A DNA stretch of 64,000 nt from Arcobacter iocasae (lineage in GTDB: Bacteria > Campylobacterota > Campylobacteria > Campylobacterales > Arcobacteraceae): positions 1,674,001-1,738,000 of the forward strand of contig NZ_CP090177.1 in NCBI RefSeq assembly GCF_042214795.1. Reading direction: 5' to 3'. The position numbers and the translations under genes are program-made. Below the pieces are notes generated by a model that saw nothing but the letters and a program-made list of their open reading frames with translations, was not told the origin of the DNA and searched no databases. Positions 8,222 to 15,843 of this stretch are shown in pieces; the first letter of the stretch is position 1; each line of letters begins with the position of its first letter.

Positions 8222-9352
8222 ATGCATAAAAAATTTTTATTTAAAGTGCATATGGTTTTGGGTTTAACAGCTGGAGTTATTTTACTAATTATGGGAATAA
8301 CTGGAGCAATGTTATCTTATCAAAAAGAGATATTAAAATATATAAACAAAGATAGTTATGTAGTAGAAGTTCCAAGTACAAAAAGACTATCTTCAAAAGA
8401 GATATTAGAAAAGTTTGAGCAAAAATTTCCTGATGCAAAAATAAATGCATTTAGTTTTTCAAGTGATGAGAATAGATCTGTAGTTATTAATGTAAAATCT
8501 AATGGTGAGGGAAAACTAGCAAGAAGAGGAATAAATTATTATGTAAATCCTTATACGGCAGAAGTTTTACCAAGTACCCAAGGATATTCATTTTTTAAAC
8601 TTATCGAAAGAATTCATAGGGGATTAATAATTGGAGAAGTAGGGAAACAACTAAGCGGAATCTCTACCTTTGCACTTTTAGTACTTATGTTTAGTGGGAT
8701 ATATGTCTATTGGAAAAGAATAAAAAACTCATTTTTCAAAAGTTTTATTTTTAGTTTTAAGGATAAAAAAAGAGCATTTTTATCTAATATGCACTTTGCA
8801 ATTGGGATGTGGGTAATACCTTTTTATTTATTATTATGTATTACAGGTGTTGCTATGACATATGATTGGGTAAAAGATGGTTTATACAAAGTCTCAGGAG
8901 TTGAAAAACCTATACGACAAAAAAGAATGCCAGCACCAAAAAACAACAAAGCTGAAACTATAGTTTATCTATCAAATAATGATGTAGAGAAAACAGTTCA
9001 ATTATTTAATAAAAATGTTAAAGAGTATGAAAATGCTACTTTGCAAATTGGCAAAAAAAGTGATGTAGCAAAAATAAGTTATTTTGCAAAAAATGCCATT
9101 CATGATAGAGCAAGAAGTGAAATAACACTAAACACAAAAACAAATGAAGTAATAAAAAATGATAAATTTGAAGATAAAGCCTTAAATGATAGGTTGATGA
9201 GAAGTATTATTCCTCTTCATACAGGAGAATATTTTGGTCTTTTAGTTCAAGGAATATTAGGACTATCATCTTTACTGATGGTACTATTTACAATAACTGG
9301 TTTTATGATGTACTTCAAAAGAAAAAATAAAAAATCAGCTAAAAAAATATAA
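8222..9352 (+). CDS. PepSY-associated transmembrane protein (iron-regulated membrane protein, PiuB-like)
   Basis: A 376-residue membrane protein with four helices: about 10-32, 140-162, 190-212 and 335-360. Periplasmic PepSY-like segments lie between them. Conserved histidines sit near each helix (VHMVLGL, ERIHRGL, NMHFAIGMW, IPLHTGEYF), which is typical of this family and hints at heme or metal binding for iron reduction. PiuB-type proteins accompany siderophore receptors. It lies 14 bp after the oxidase gene behind an AAAGGA-type site and closes the iron block. A flavin reductase domain, fused in some relatives, is absent. Confidence 0.85.
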   Translation: MHKKFLFKVHMVLGLTAGVILLIMGITGAMLSYQKEILKYINKDSYVVEVPSTKRLSSKEILEKFEQKFPDAKINAFSFSSDENRSVVINVKSNGEGKLARRGINYYVNPYTAEVLPSTQGYSFFKLIERIHRGLIIGEVGKQLSGISTFALLVLMFSGIYVYWKRIKNSFFKSFIFSFKDKKRAFLSNMHFAIGMWVIPFYLLLCITGVAMTYDWVKDGLYKVSGVEKPIRQKRMPAPKNNKAETIVYLSNNDVEKTVQLFNKNVKEYENATLQIGKKSDVAKISYFAKNAIHDRARSEITLNTKTNEVIKNDKFEDKALNDRLMRSIIPLHTGEYFGLLVQGILGLSSLLMVLFTITGFMMYFKRKNKKSAKKI

Positions 9353-9353
9353 T

Positions 9354-9374
9354 CTAACAAAAAACACCTACTAA
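9354..9374 (+). promoter_or_regulatory. Leader motif copy 1 (upstream of photolyase)
   Basis: A 21-bp A-rich element beginning 2 bp after the preceding stop. It is identical at 18 of 21 ungapped positions to the bases at 13842-13862 in front of the glutathione peroxidase gene; the shared core reads ACAAAAAAC then CTACTAA. Both copies lie 65-67 bp before their start codons. It is a likely operator for a regulator common to both units; the LytTR regulator encoded between them is the obvious candidate, but the element does not clearly match the known LytTR consensus. Confidence 0.6.
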
Positions 9375-9376
9375 CT

Positions 9377-9420
9377 AGCTATTTTTCTTAGTAATATAAA
9401 TAAAAACTAGGAAAATAGCT
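9377..9420 (+). promoter_or_regulatory. Inverted repeat covering the photolyase ribosome binding site
   Basis: The left arm (9377-9392, starts AGCTATTTT) and the right arm (9406-9420, ends AAAATAGCT) are complementary apart from one bulge and a G-U pair, with a 13-base loop. The right arm contains the AGGA that serves the TTG start at 9421. In RNA this would mask translation initiation; in DNA it is a dyad operator. A TATAAA lies in the loop (9395-9400), so a promoter inside the dyad is another reading. The same layout occurs at 13860-13904. Confidence 0.55.
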
Positions 9421-10752
9421 TTGAAACAAATCCTTTGGTTTAGACGAGATCTAAGAACACAAGATAATAAAATCTTAGAAAAAGCATCCAATGAAGTAAT
9501 GCCCATATTTATTTTTGACAAAAATATTTTAGAAAAACTAGATATTGATGATAAAAGAGTTACTTTTATTTATGAGGCAGTATTAACTTTAAAAAAATCA
9601 CTTCAAGAACTTGGATTAGATTTATACATATTTAATGATACTCCTAAAAATGTTTTTATGAAGCTTAAAAAAGAGGGCTTTGATGAAGTATTGTGTTCAA
9701 GTGATTTTGATTCATATGCTATAAAAAGAGATAAAGAGATAAATGAAATAATACCTTTAAAAAGATATTTAGACTCATTTTTAATCAATCCCAGAAAAAA
9801 CCTAAAAAAAGATGGAACACCTTATAAGGTATTTACTCCTTTTTACAAATCATTATCTTGGTTGAGTTCCTCAGATAAAATAGGAGAAGCCCAAATAAAT
9901 CAAAATCAAAAACTATATAAATATGAAAATAAAACTCCTTCTTTAGAAGAGTTAGGATTTAAAAGAGCTGATTTAGCAGAGTTTTTAGAAAAAACACCAC
10001 AAAATAGACTAAATGATTTTAAAGAAAAAGTTCAAGAGTATGGAAAAAATAGAGATATATTTTATAAAGATGGAACTTCAAATTTAGGAGTTGATTTAAG
10101 ATTTGGAACCTTATCTGCTAGAATGATTTTTAATGAAATAAAAAAATTTGATAAAGAAAATAGTGAAGTTTTTATAAGACAGCTTTTTTGGAGAGAGTTT
10201 TATAATTATATTTTATTTCATTTTCCAAATAGTGAGAATGAAAATTGGAATGGTATTGAAATCTCTTGGAATGAAGATGAAGAAGATTTTCAAAAGTGGT
10301 GTGAAGGAAAAACGGGAGTTCCCATAATAGATGCAGCGATGCGTCATTTTAATAAAACAGGTATGATGCACAATCGACTTAGAATGATTGTCTCTTCTTT
10401 TTTATGTAAAAATCTACTTATTGATTGGAAAAAAGGTGAGCAATATTTTGCTAAAAAATTGCTTGATTATGATGCAAGTTCAAATATTGGCTCATGGCAA
10501 TGGGCTGCAAGTACAGGGGCTGATAGTGTGCCATATTTTAGAATCTTTAATCCATACTTACAATCAGGAAAGTTCGATAAAGAAGCTACTTTTATAAAAA
10601 GTGTGATTCCTGAACTTAAAGATGTGGATGCAAAACTAATACATGTAGAGGGTGCATTAAAAGATAAATATATAAGTCCAATAGTACAGATGAAATATTC
10701 AAGAGATAGAGCAATAAGAGTTTTTAAAGAGGCAAAAAATGCAAAAGTATGA
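9421..10752 (+). CDS. phr: Class I cyclobutane pyrimidine dimer photolyase
   Basis: A 443-residue flavoprotein with an N-terminal antenna domain (ILWFRRDLRTQDN) and a C-terminal FAD-binding domain (about 200-440). The C-terminal domain contains RFGTLSARMIF, RQLFWREFYNY, GVPIIDAAMRH, MHNRLRMIVSSFL, GSWQWAASTGADS and RIFNPYLQS, all hallmarks of light-driven dimer repair enzymes. It starts with TTG at 9421, eight bases after an AGGA. Its end overlaps the next gene by 14 bp. It is the first gene of a run that also holds an FAD oxidoreductase, a two-component system, a peroxidase and ferrochelatase, consistent with a light-stress role. Confidence 0.95.
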   Translation: MKQILWFRRDLRTQDNKILEKASNEVMPIFIFDKNILEKLDIDDKRVTFIYEAVLTLKKSLQELGLDLYIFNDTPKNVFMKLKKEGFDEVLCSSDFDSYAIKRDKEINEIIPLKRYLDSFLINPRKNLKKDGTPYKVFTPFYKSLSWLSSSDKIGEAQINQNQKLYKYENKTPSLEELGFKRADLAEFLEKTPQNRLNDFKEKVQEYGKNRDIFYKDGTSNLGVDLRFGTLSARMIFNEIKKFDKENSEVFIRQLFWREFYNYILFHFPNSENENWNGIEISWNEDEEDFQKWCEGKTGVPIIDAAMRHFNKTGMMHNRLRMIVSSFLCKNLLIDWKKGEQYFAKKLLDYDASSNIGSWQWAASTGADSVPYFRIFNPYLQSGKFDKEATFIKSVIPELKDVDAKLIHVEGALKDKYISPIVQMKYSRDRAIRVFKEAKNAKV

Positions 10753-12157
10753 TTTAGCAATAATTGGCTCAGGAATTGGTGGGGCTTTAATAGCAGCATT
10801 AAATAAAGATAAAAATCATATTCTTTTTGAAAAAGATTCTAATCTAGGAGGTTGTGCTAGTACTTTTAAAAGATTTGGGAATTATTATAATGCAGGAGCT
10901 ACAACTTTTGTAGGATACGAAGAAAATCATATTATAAAAAATATGTTTGATAAAATCAAATATGTTCCAGATATTTTTGAATCAAAAGTTGCAATAAGAA
11001 CAATACAAAATAAAAAAGTAGTAGATAGAGTTAGAAATTTTGAAGAATTTTTGTTACAAATACAAGAAAACTATCCAAATGAAAATAATAGAATTTTTTG
11101 GGAAAAAATAAAAGATATTGATGAAAAGTTTTGGCAAATCAAAGATATACATTTTGCAAAATATAGTCTAAAATCTTATATAAAATCTTTGGCTACTTTT
11201 AAAGATATGATAAAAGTTTTTAAGATGGATTTACTTAAAAGTGCAAGTTCATTTATTAAAGAGACTTTAGGAGACATAACACAGGAGTATCAAAGTTTTA
11301 TAGATGCTCAACTTCTTATTACCGTTCAAAGTAAATCAAAAGATGTTTCTTTATTATCCATGGCCTTAGGATTAGCCTACCCTTTTCATAAAGTATTTTA
11401 TGTAAATAATGGCATGGGTTCAATTATAGAAGAAATACTAAAAGAGGTAAATGTTCACAAAAGTGAAGAGATAATAAGAATCAAAAAGTCAAAAGATTAT
11501 TATTTGATTAATTCATCAAAAGGTGAATATCAAGCAAAAAATATTGTGCTAAATACAACTATTTATGATAGCAAAAATCTTTTTGATAAAAAAATAAAAA
11601 ATTATTATGAAAAGTTTGAATTTAGTGATCAAAGTGCCTTTACAACTTATCTTACAATTGATAGTAAAAAAGAGTTTTTAGAACACTATCAAATCATTTT
11701 AAAAATTGATATTCCAAATTGTATCTCTAACTCATTTTTTATCTCTTTTTCAAAACTAAGTGATGAAAAGATGAGCCAAAATGGATATAGTATAACTATC
11801 TCAACTCATACAAAAGTTAGTACTTGGAAAGCCTTATCAAAAGAAGATTATAAAAAACAAAAAGAGTTAACTCAAAACTTTATATTAGAGCATTTTTTAG
11901 ATTATTTTGATAACATAAGTTTAGAACAAATAACAAAAATATTTTCTGCTACTAGTTTGACTTTTCAAAGATTTATTGGAAGAGAAAATTGTGGAGGAAG
12001 AGCTATAAATGTAAAGTCAGCTTTGCAAGTTCCCTCTTGTCGAACGCCTTTTAGGGGTTTATATAATGTTGGAGATACAATCTTTGCTGGTCAAGGTTGG
12101 CCAGGAGTTGCTTTAGGTGCTAGTATATTAAACAAGGAACTAAATGAAAAGCTTTGA
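10739..12157 (+). CDS. FAD-dependent oxidoreductase, phytoene desaturase (CrtI)-like
   Basis: The 472-residue protein opens with the Rossmann dinucleotide motif AIIGSGIGGALIAAL followed by FEKDSNLGGCASTF. It ends with GLYNVGDTIFAGQGWPGVALGASIL, the C-terminal FAD signature of the CrtI/amine oxidase-like group (COG1233). No carotenoid synthase (CrtB) or other pigment gene is in the window, so the substrate is unknown; related proteins occur in light-induced gene sets of other bacteria. It overlaps the photolyase gene by 14 bp and the kinase gene by 14 bp, so all are translated from one message. Confidence 0.8.
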   Translation: MQKYDLAIIGSGIGGALIAALNKDKNHILFEKDSNLGGCASTFKRFGNYYNAGATTFVGYEENHIIKNMFDKIKYVPDIFESKVAIRTIQNKKVVDRVRNFEEFLLQIQENYPNENNRIFWEKIKDIDEKFWQIKDIHFAKYSLKSYIKSLATFKDMIKVFKMDLLKSASSFIKETLGDITQEYQSFIDAQLLITVQSKSKDVSLLSMALGLAYPFHKVFYVNNGMGSIIEEILKEVNVHKSEEIIRIKKSKDYYLINSSKGEYQAKNIVLNTTIYDSKNLFDKKIKNYYEKFEFSDQSAFTTYLTIDSKKEFLEHYQIILKIDIPNCISNSFFISFSKLSDEKMSQNGYSITISTHTKVSTWKALSKEDYKKQKELTQNFILEHFLDYFDNISLEQITKIFSATSLTFQRFIGRENCGGRAINVKSALQVPSCRTPFRGLYNVGDTIFAGQGWPGVALGASILNKELNEKL

Positions 12158-13133
12158 ATTACAAATTTCTTATAAAGATTGGCTTTATATAATCATTATA
12201 GGAATATTCTTTGGTTTTTTGATTTCTTTAGTTTTTTATTATATAAATGAAGAGATTAGATATTTTTCAACTATAGCTTTTAGTACTTCATGTGCTTTTT
12301 TTATCTCTTTTTTTTCCTTTTTATTTATCTCTATTTCAAACTTTTATATTTTGCCAAATATTCAAAAAAAGTATTGGTATTTTATTAGTTTCATTTTCTC
12401 TTTTTTAGCTGGTTGGTGTGGCTTTTCCTTAACATTTTTTCTATTTGATGATACATACCCAATAGTAAAACTCATATCTTTTTATTGGTTAGATATAAGT
12501 TTTACTATTGGACTATTGACTTTTTTGATTGGTTTAATATTGCATCAGTTCATCTCAATGAAATATAAAAATGAAATAGCCCATAGTGAAGTTTTACAGA
12601 CGAAATTAGAAGCTTTGGAGAGTGAGTTAAATCCTCACTTTTTATTTAATGCTTTAAATTCTATTTCTGAACTAATTTATCAAGACCAGAAAAAAGCAGA
12701 AGAATCAGTTTTAAAATTATCAAAGTTTTTAAGAAATGCAATTACAAAAAAAGGTTTGATTGATTTAAAAAGTGAAATTGATATGTTAAATACATATTTG
12801 CATATAGAAAATATAAGATTTGATGAAAAAATAGTTTTTAATTTAAATTGTGATGAAAAATACTATGATATGCTTTTACCCAAATTTTCAATACAACTCT
12901 TGGTAGAAAATGCAATAAAACATGGTTTTACAGGTGGAAGTTTAATTATTGATGTAAATGTAAATGATAAAAAAATAGAAGTAACAAATAGTGGAAAGAT
13001 TACTTCAAAAGTTATTTTTGGAGTAGGATTAAATAACTTACAAAAAAGATTACAAATACTGAAAATTGGGTATTTAAAAAGTTCAATAGAAAATGATAAA
13101 ATGAAGTTTACAATATATAGGAGTAATAGATGA
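12144..13133 (+). CDS. LytS/YehU-type sensor histidine kinase
   Basis: In this 329-residue protein the first ~140 residues form four or five membrane helices without a recognisable ligand domain. A short coiled coil and the His_kinase (PF06580) motif ESELNPHFLFNALNSISEL follow, with phospho-acceptor His at about 165. The ATPase part has QLLVENAIKHGF and GVGLNNLQKRL. It overlaps the regulator gene by 4 bp, forming a LytS/LytR-type pair. Kinases of this type usually sense through the membrane region. Its position between photolyase and peroxidase suggests it responds to light, singlet oxygen or membrane peroxidation; that is inference. Confidence 0.88.
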   Translation: MKSFELQISYKDWLYIIIIGIFFGFLISLVFYYINEEIRYFSTIAFSTSCAFFISFFSFLFISISNFYILPNIQKKYWYFISFIFSFLAGWCGFSLTFFLFDDTYPIVKLISFYWLDISFTIGLLTFLIGLILHQFISMKYKNEIAHSEVLQTKLEALESELNPHFLFNALNSISELIYQDQKKAEESVLKLSKFLRNAITKKGLIDLKSEIDMLNTYLHIENIRFDEKIVFNLNCDEKYYDMLLPKFSIQLLVENAIKHGFTGGSLIIDVNVNDKKIEVTNSGKITSKVIFGVGLNNLQKRLQILKIGYLKSSIENDKMKFTIYRSNR

Positions 13134-13840
13134 AAGTAATGATAGTAGATGATGAGAAGCTAGCTCTTAGTAGATTAACAAGACTTCTAAATGAAGAGGG
13201 AATAGAAGATATTGTAAGTTTTGATTCTCCAAGTCTTGCTTTAGTGGAAGCTACAAAGAATAAATTTGATGTAGTCTTTTTGGATATATCAATGCCACAA
13301 ATGAATGGTTTGGAACTTGCAAATATTATTCTGTCAATGGAACCTAAGACTTTTATAGTATTTCAAACAGCGTATAGTGAGTATGCAATAGAGGCTTTTA
13401 AAATTGGTGGAATAGATTATTTAATGAAACCCATAGAAAGTGATGATATAAAAAGAGTAATAGAAAAAATTAAAAGTTTTAAACAATCAAATGAATCAAG
13501 TGATGAAAAACTTTTAGGAAAAAGAGGAAATAAGATATATCTAATCAAGCTTGATGATATATATTTTATAAAAGCAGACCTTGATGAAGTCCTTGTTCGT
13601 ATAAAAGATGCAGATGTATATGTAAAAAGAAAGATTGGTGATTTAGAAAAACTTTTAGATAAAAAGAAGTTTTTTAGAATCCATCGTTCAATCATTGTAA
13701 ATGTGGACAAAATAAAGTCAATGGAGAGTGTAGAACAATCAAAATTGACTATTAGCTTTGAACATATTGATTCAGTAGTTACAAGTTCTAAAGATGGAGC
13801 TAAAGAATTTAGAGAATATTTAGAAAGAAGAAGTCTTTAA
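13130..13840 (+). CDS. LytTR-family DNA-binding response regulator
   Basis: A 236-residue regulator with an N-terminal receiver (IVDDEKLAL, phospho-acceptor Asp52 in FLDISMPQMNG, Thr in FQTAY, Lys in LMKP). The C-terminal LytTR domain has KADLDEVLVRIKDADVYVKR and FFRIHRSIIVNVDKI. LytTR proteins bind pairs of short direct repeats. It is encoded with its kinase and lies directly upstream of the second copy of the shared leader motif, so control of both the photolyase and the peroxidase units is a reasonable hypothesis. The stop is 66 bp before the peroxidase ATG. Confidence 0.92.
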   Translation: MKVMIVDDEKLALSRLTRLLNEEGIEDIVSFDSPSLALVEATKNKFDVVFLDISMPQMNGLELANIILSMEPKTFIVFQTAYSEYAIEAFKIGGIDYLMKPIESDDIKRVIEKIKSFKQSNESSDEKLLGKRGNKIYLIKLDDIYFIKADLDEVLVRIKDADVYVKRKIGDLEKLLDKKKFFRIHRSIIVNVDKIKSMESVEQSKLTISFEHIDSVVTSSKDGAKEFREYLERRSL

Positions 13841-13841
13841 A

Positions 13842-13862
13842 CTGACAAAAAACTACTACTAA
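13842..13862 (+). promoter_or_regulatory. Leader motif copy 2 (upstream of glutathione peroxidase)
   Basis: This 21-bp element matches 9354-9374 at 18 of 21 positions without gaps and likewise begins 2 bp after a stop codon and 65 bp before a start codon. It overlaps the left edge of the following inverted repeat by 3 bp. Two copies with the same spacing to gene starts in one 4.5-kb stretch are unlikely by chance even in AT-rich DNA. Confidence 0.6.
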
Positions 13863-13904
13863 TCCTTTTATTTTGATGATAAACTTTCCAAAATAGAAGG
13901 ATTA
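13860..13904 (+). promoter_or_regulatory. Inverted repeat covering the peroxidase ribosome binding site
   Basis: A 16-bp stem (13860-13875, TAATCC...TTTTG; 13889-13904, CAAAAT...GGATTA) with one G-U pair and a 13-base loop. The AAGGA ribosome binding site of the peroxidase gene lies in the right arm. Stem length, loop length and position relative to the start codon match the structure at 9377-9420 although the arm sequences differ. It could be a translational switch or a dyad operator. Confidence 0.55.
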
Positions 13905-13906
13905 TT

Positions 13907-14440
13907 ATGAATAAATTATTATCAACACTACTTTTTTTTATTCCAATACTGGGAATTTCACAAACATCAATTTATGATATTAAAGTTAAAACCATAGACA
14001 ATAAAGAAATATCTTTATCAAAATATAAAAATAGAGTTATGTTAATAGTCAATGTTGCTAGTAAATGTGGCTTTACTTATCAATATGAAGGTTTAGAAAA
14101 GTTACATGAAAAATATTCTTCAAAAGGTTTAAGTATTTTAGGTTTTCCTTGTAACCAATTTATGAATCAAGAACCAGGAACAAATGAAGATATAAAAGAA
14201 TTTTGTTCATTGACTTATCAAGTAAAATTTGACATGTTTTCTAAAATAGATGTAAATGGTGATGATACTTCACCTTTATATAAATATCTAAAATCATCTC
14301 AATCAGGTCTATTTGGTACAGGTCTTATAAAATGGAATTTCACAAAGTTTTTAGTTGATAGAAATGGAAAAGTAATAAAAAGATACTCTCCTTCAACAAA
14401 TCCAAGTGAAATCGAAGATGATATAAAAGAGTTATTATGA
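13907..14440 (+). CDS. Glutathione peroxidase family protein with signal peptide
   Basis: A 177-residue thioredoxin-fold peroxidase with NVASKCGFT (peroxidatic Cys54), ILGFPCNQFMNQEPG and the WNFTKFLVDRNG motif with conserved Trp and Asn. The first ~20 residues (two Lys-free hydrophobic runs ending GISQT) look like a signal peptide or anchor, so it probably works in the periplasm on lipid or organic hydroperoxides. Most bacterial relatives (BtuE) are cytoplasmic and shorter at the N-terminus. A Cys rather than selenocysteine is present; reduction is more likely through thioredoxin-like donors than glutathione. It overlaps the next gene by 4 bp. Confidence 0.88.
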   Translation: MNKLLSTLLFFIPILGISQTSIYDIKVKTIDNKEISLSKYKNRVMLIVNVASKCGFTYQYEGLEKLHEKYSSKGLSILGFPCNQFMNQEPGTNEDIKEFCSLTYQVKFDMFSKIDVNGDDTSPLYKYLKSSQSGLFGTGLIKWNFTKFLVDRNGKVIKRYSPSTNPSEIEDDIKELL

Positions 14441-14892
14441 AAAGATACGAAAAAACATCACTCATCTCTTGCTCATTAGATGAATTATTTGAGTTTCATT
14501 TAGATTCAAATAATATAAAAAAGATTACTCCAAAAGATACAAAAGTAGAACTTCTAAGTAAAGACTTTGTGCCAGCTGAAGGCAAAGTTTTACAAATAAA
14601 AACTACGAAATTTTGTGTACCAACTCTTTGGGCTGTTGAAATTAGTCTGATTAAAAAACCAAATATGTTAGTAGATACAGCTGTTAAGTCGCCTTTTGAA
14701 TTTTGGAGACATTCTCATATATTTACAAAAAAAGGTAATGTTTGTGAATTAAAAGATGTGATTGAGTATGAAATGCCCTTTGGAATTATAGGAAATATTT
14801 TTTCTGGTTTTATGGAAAAACAACTTGATAATATGTTTTCATATAGACATAAACAAACAAAATTGATATTAGAAAAGAAGGATAAAGCTTGA
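14437..14892 (+). CDS. SRPBCC-fold (START/polyketide cyclase-like) protein
   Basis: The 151-residue protein opens with ISCSLDELFEFHLDSNNIKKITP and has internal FWRHSHIF and LKDVIEYEMPFGIIGNIFSGF. This pattern is typical of SRPBCC ligand-binding proteins (COG4276 type), which hold a hydrophobic molecule in a central cavity. No catalytic residues are assignable. Relatives occur beside photolyase and carotenoid-type oxidoreductase genes in light-response clusters of other bacteria, as here. It overlaps the peroxidase by 4 bp and ferrochelatase by 4 bp, so a link to a porphyrin or lipid is plausible but unproven. Confidence 0.75.
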   Translation: MKRYEKTSLISCSLDELFEFHLDSNNIKKITPKDTKVELLSKDFVPAEGKVLQIKTTKFCVPTLWAVEISLIKKPNMLVDTAVKSPFEFWRHSHIFTKKGNVCELKDVIEYEMPFGIIGNIFSGFMEKQLDNMFSYRHKQTKLILEKKDKA

Positions 14893-15821
14893 AAAAAGCA
14901 GTTGTACTCATGAATATGGGCGGACCAAATAATTTAGATGAAGTAAAAGTTTTTTTGACAAATATGTTCAATGACAAATATATAATAGGTGCTCCCCAAC
15001 CAATAAGAGCGATGATAGGGTTTTTAATTACAAGTAAAAGAGAAAAAGAGTCTAAAAAAAATTATGCACTTCTTGGTGGTATGTCTCCAATAGTTGGACA
15101 TACAAAAAGACTTGTTAGAAGATTAAATAAGAGCATAGAAGATAGTGATGTTTTTTATTCTATGAGATATACTCCACCATTTTCAAAAGAAGTTGTACAA
15201 GAGTTAAAACAGTATGATGAAATTATTGCCTTTCCTATGTATCCACACTATTCAAGTACAACTACAAAATCATCAATTGAAGACTTCCAAAAGGCTTTAA
15301 AAAAAGCAAAAATAAATGTACCAGTTAAGACAATAGATAGTTATTATGATAATGAAAAATATAATAAAGCAATAGTTGAGCGAATAAAAGAGAGACTAAA
15401 TGGTGATGATTCTGAAGAGTTTGAATTGGTTTTTTCAGCTCATGGTCTTACTCAAAAACTTATTGATAAAGGTGATTTATACCAAAAACATATTTTAGCA
15501 AATGTTGAGTGTGCAAAAAAAGAGTTAGAAAAACAAGGTATAAAATTCAAAAAAATACATGTGGCTTACCAATCAAGACTAGGTCCTATGGAGTGGCTTA
15601 GACCTTATATGGATGATAAGTTAAGAGAGTTAGGTGAAAAGGTTTTAGTTTATCCTATATCTTTTACAGTTGATAATTCAGAAACAGAATTTGAACTTGT
15701 AATAGAGTATAAAGAGATAGCGGATGAGGTTGGAATCAAAGATTACAGAGTGGCAAAAGCTCCAAATCATCATCCATTGTTTATGGAAGCATTAAGTGAG
15801 CTTTTTGAACAGGCAGTATAG
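14889..15821 (+). CDS. hemH: Ferrochelatase
   Basis: This 310-residue enzyme inserts Fe(II) into protoporphyrin IX (or coproporphyrin III) at the end of heme synthesis. Motifs are VLMNMGGP, FPMYPHYSSTTTKSS, the catalytic-His segment FSAHGL, YQSRLGPMEWL and the acidic FTVDNSETEFEL. The start is TTG at 14889, six bases after an AAGGA, overlapping the upstream stop. It is the last gene of the photolyase-peroxidase run. Free protoporphyrin is a photosensitiser, so removing it would fit a light-stress module. Other heme genes are not adjacent, which argues against a simple heme operon. Confidence 0.95.
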   Translation: MKKAVVLMNMGGPNNLDEVKVFLTNMFNDKYIIGAPQPIRAMIGFLITSKREKESKKNYALLGGMSPIVGHTKRLVRRLNKSIEDSDVFYSMRYTPPFSKEVVQELKQYDEIIAFPMYPHYSSTTTKSSIEDFQKALKKAKINVPVKTIDSYYDNEKYNKAIVERIKERLNGDDSEEFELVFSAHGLTQKLIDKGDLYQKHILANVECAKKELEKQGIKFKKIHVAYQSRLGPMEWLRPYMDDKLRELGEKVLVYPISFTVDNSETEFELVIEYKEIADEVGIKDYRVAKAPNHHPLFMEALSELFEQAV

Positions 15822-15843
15822 ACTATTTATAAAATAGTTTTAT
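15822..15843. terminator. Convergent terminator hairpin between hemH and ubiB-like gene
   Basis: A 7-bp stem (ACTATTT 15822-15828 / AAATAGT 15832-15838) followed by TTTTAT on the plus strand, placed exactly between two converging stop codons. It could serve both directions, since the minus strand also reads into an A/T-rich tail. Confidence 0.6.

Noticed and set aside
10467..10799. 110-codon minus-strand frame across the photolyase/FAD oxidoreductase overlap
   Set aside because: Both plus-strand genes are well supported by motifs; the antisense frame has no family features.
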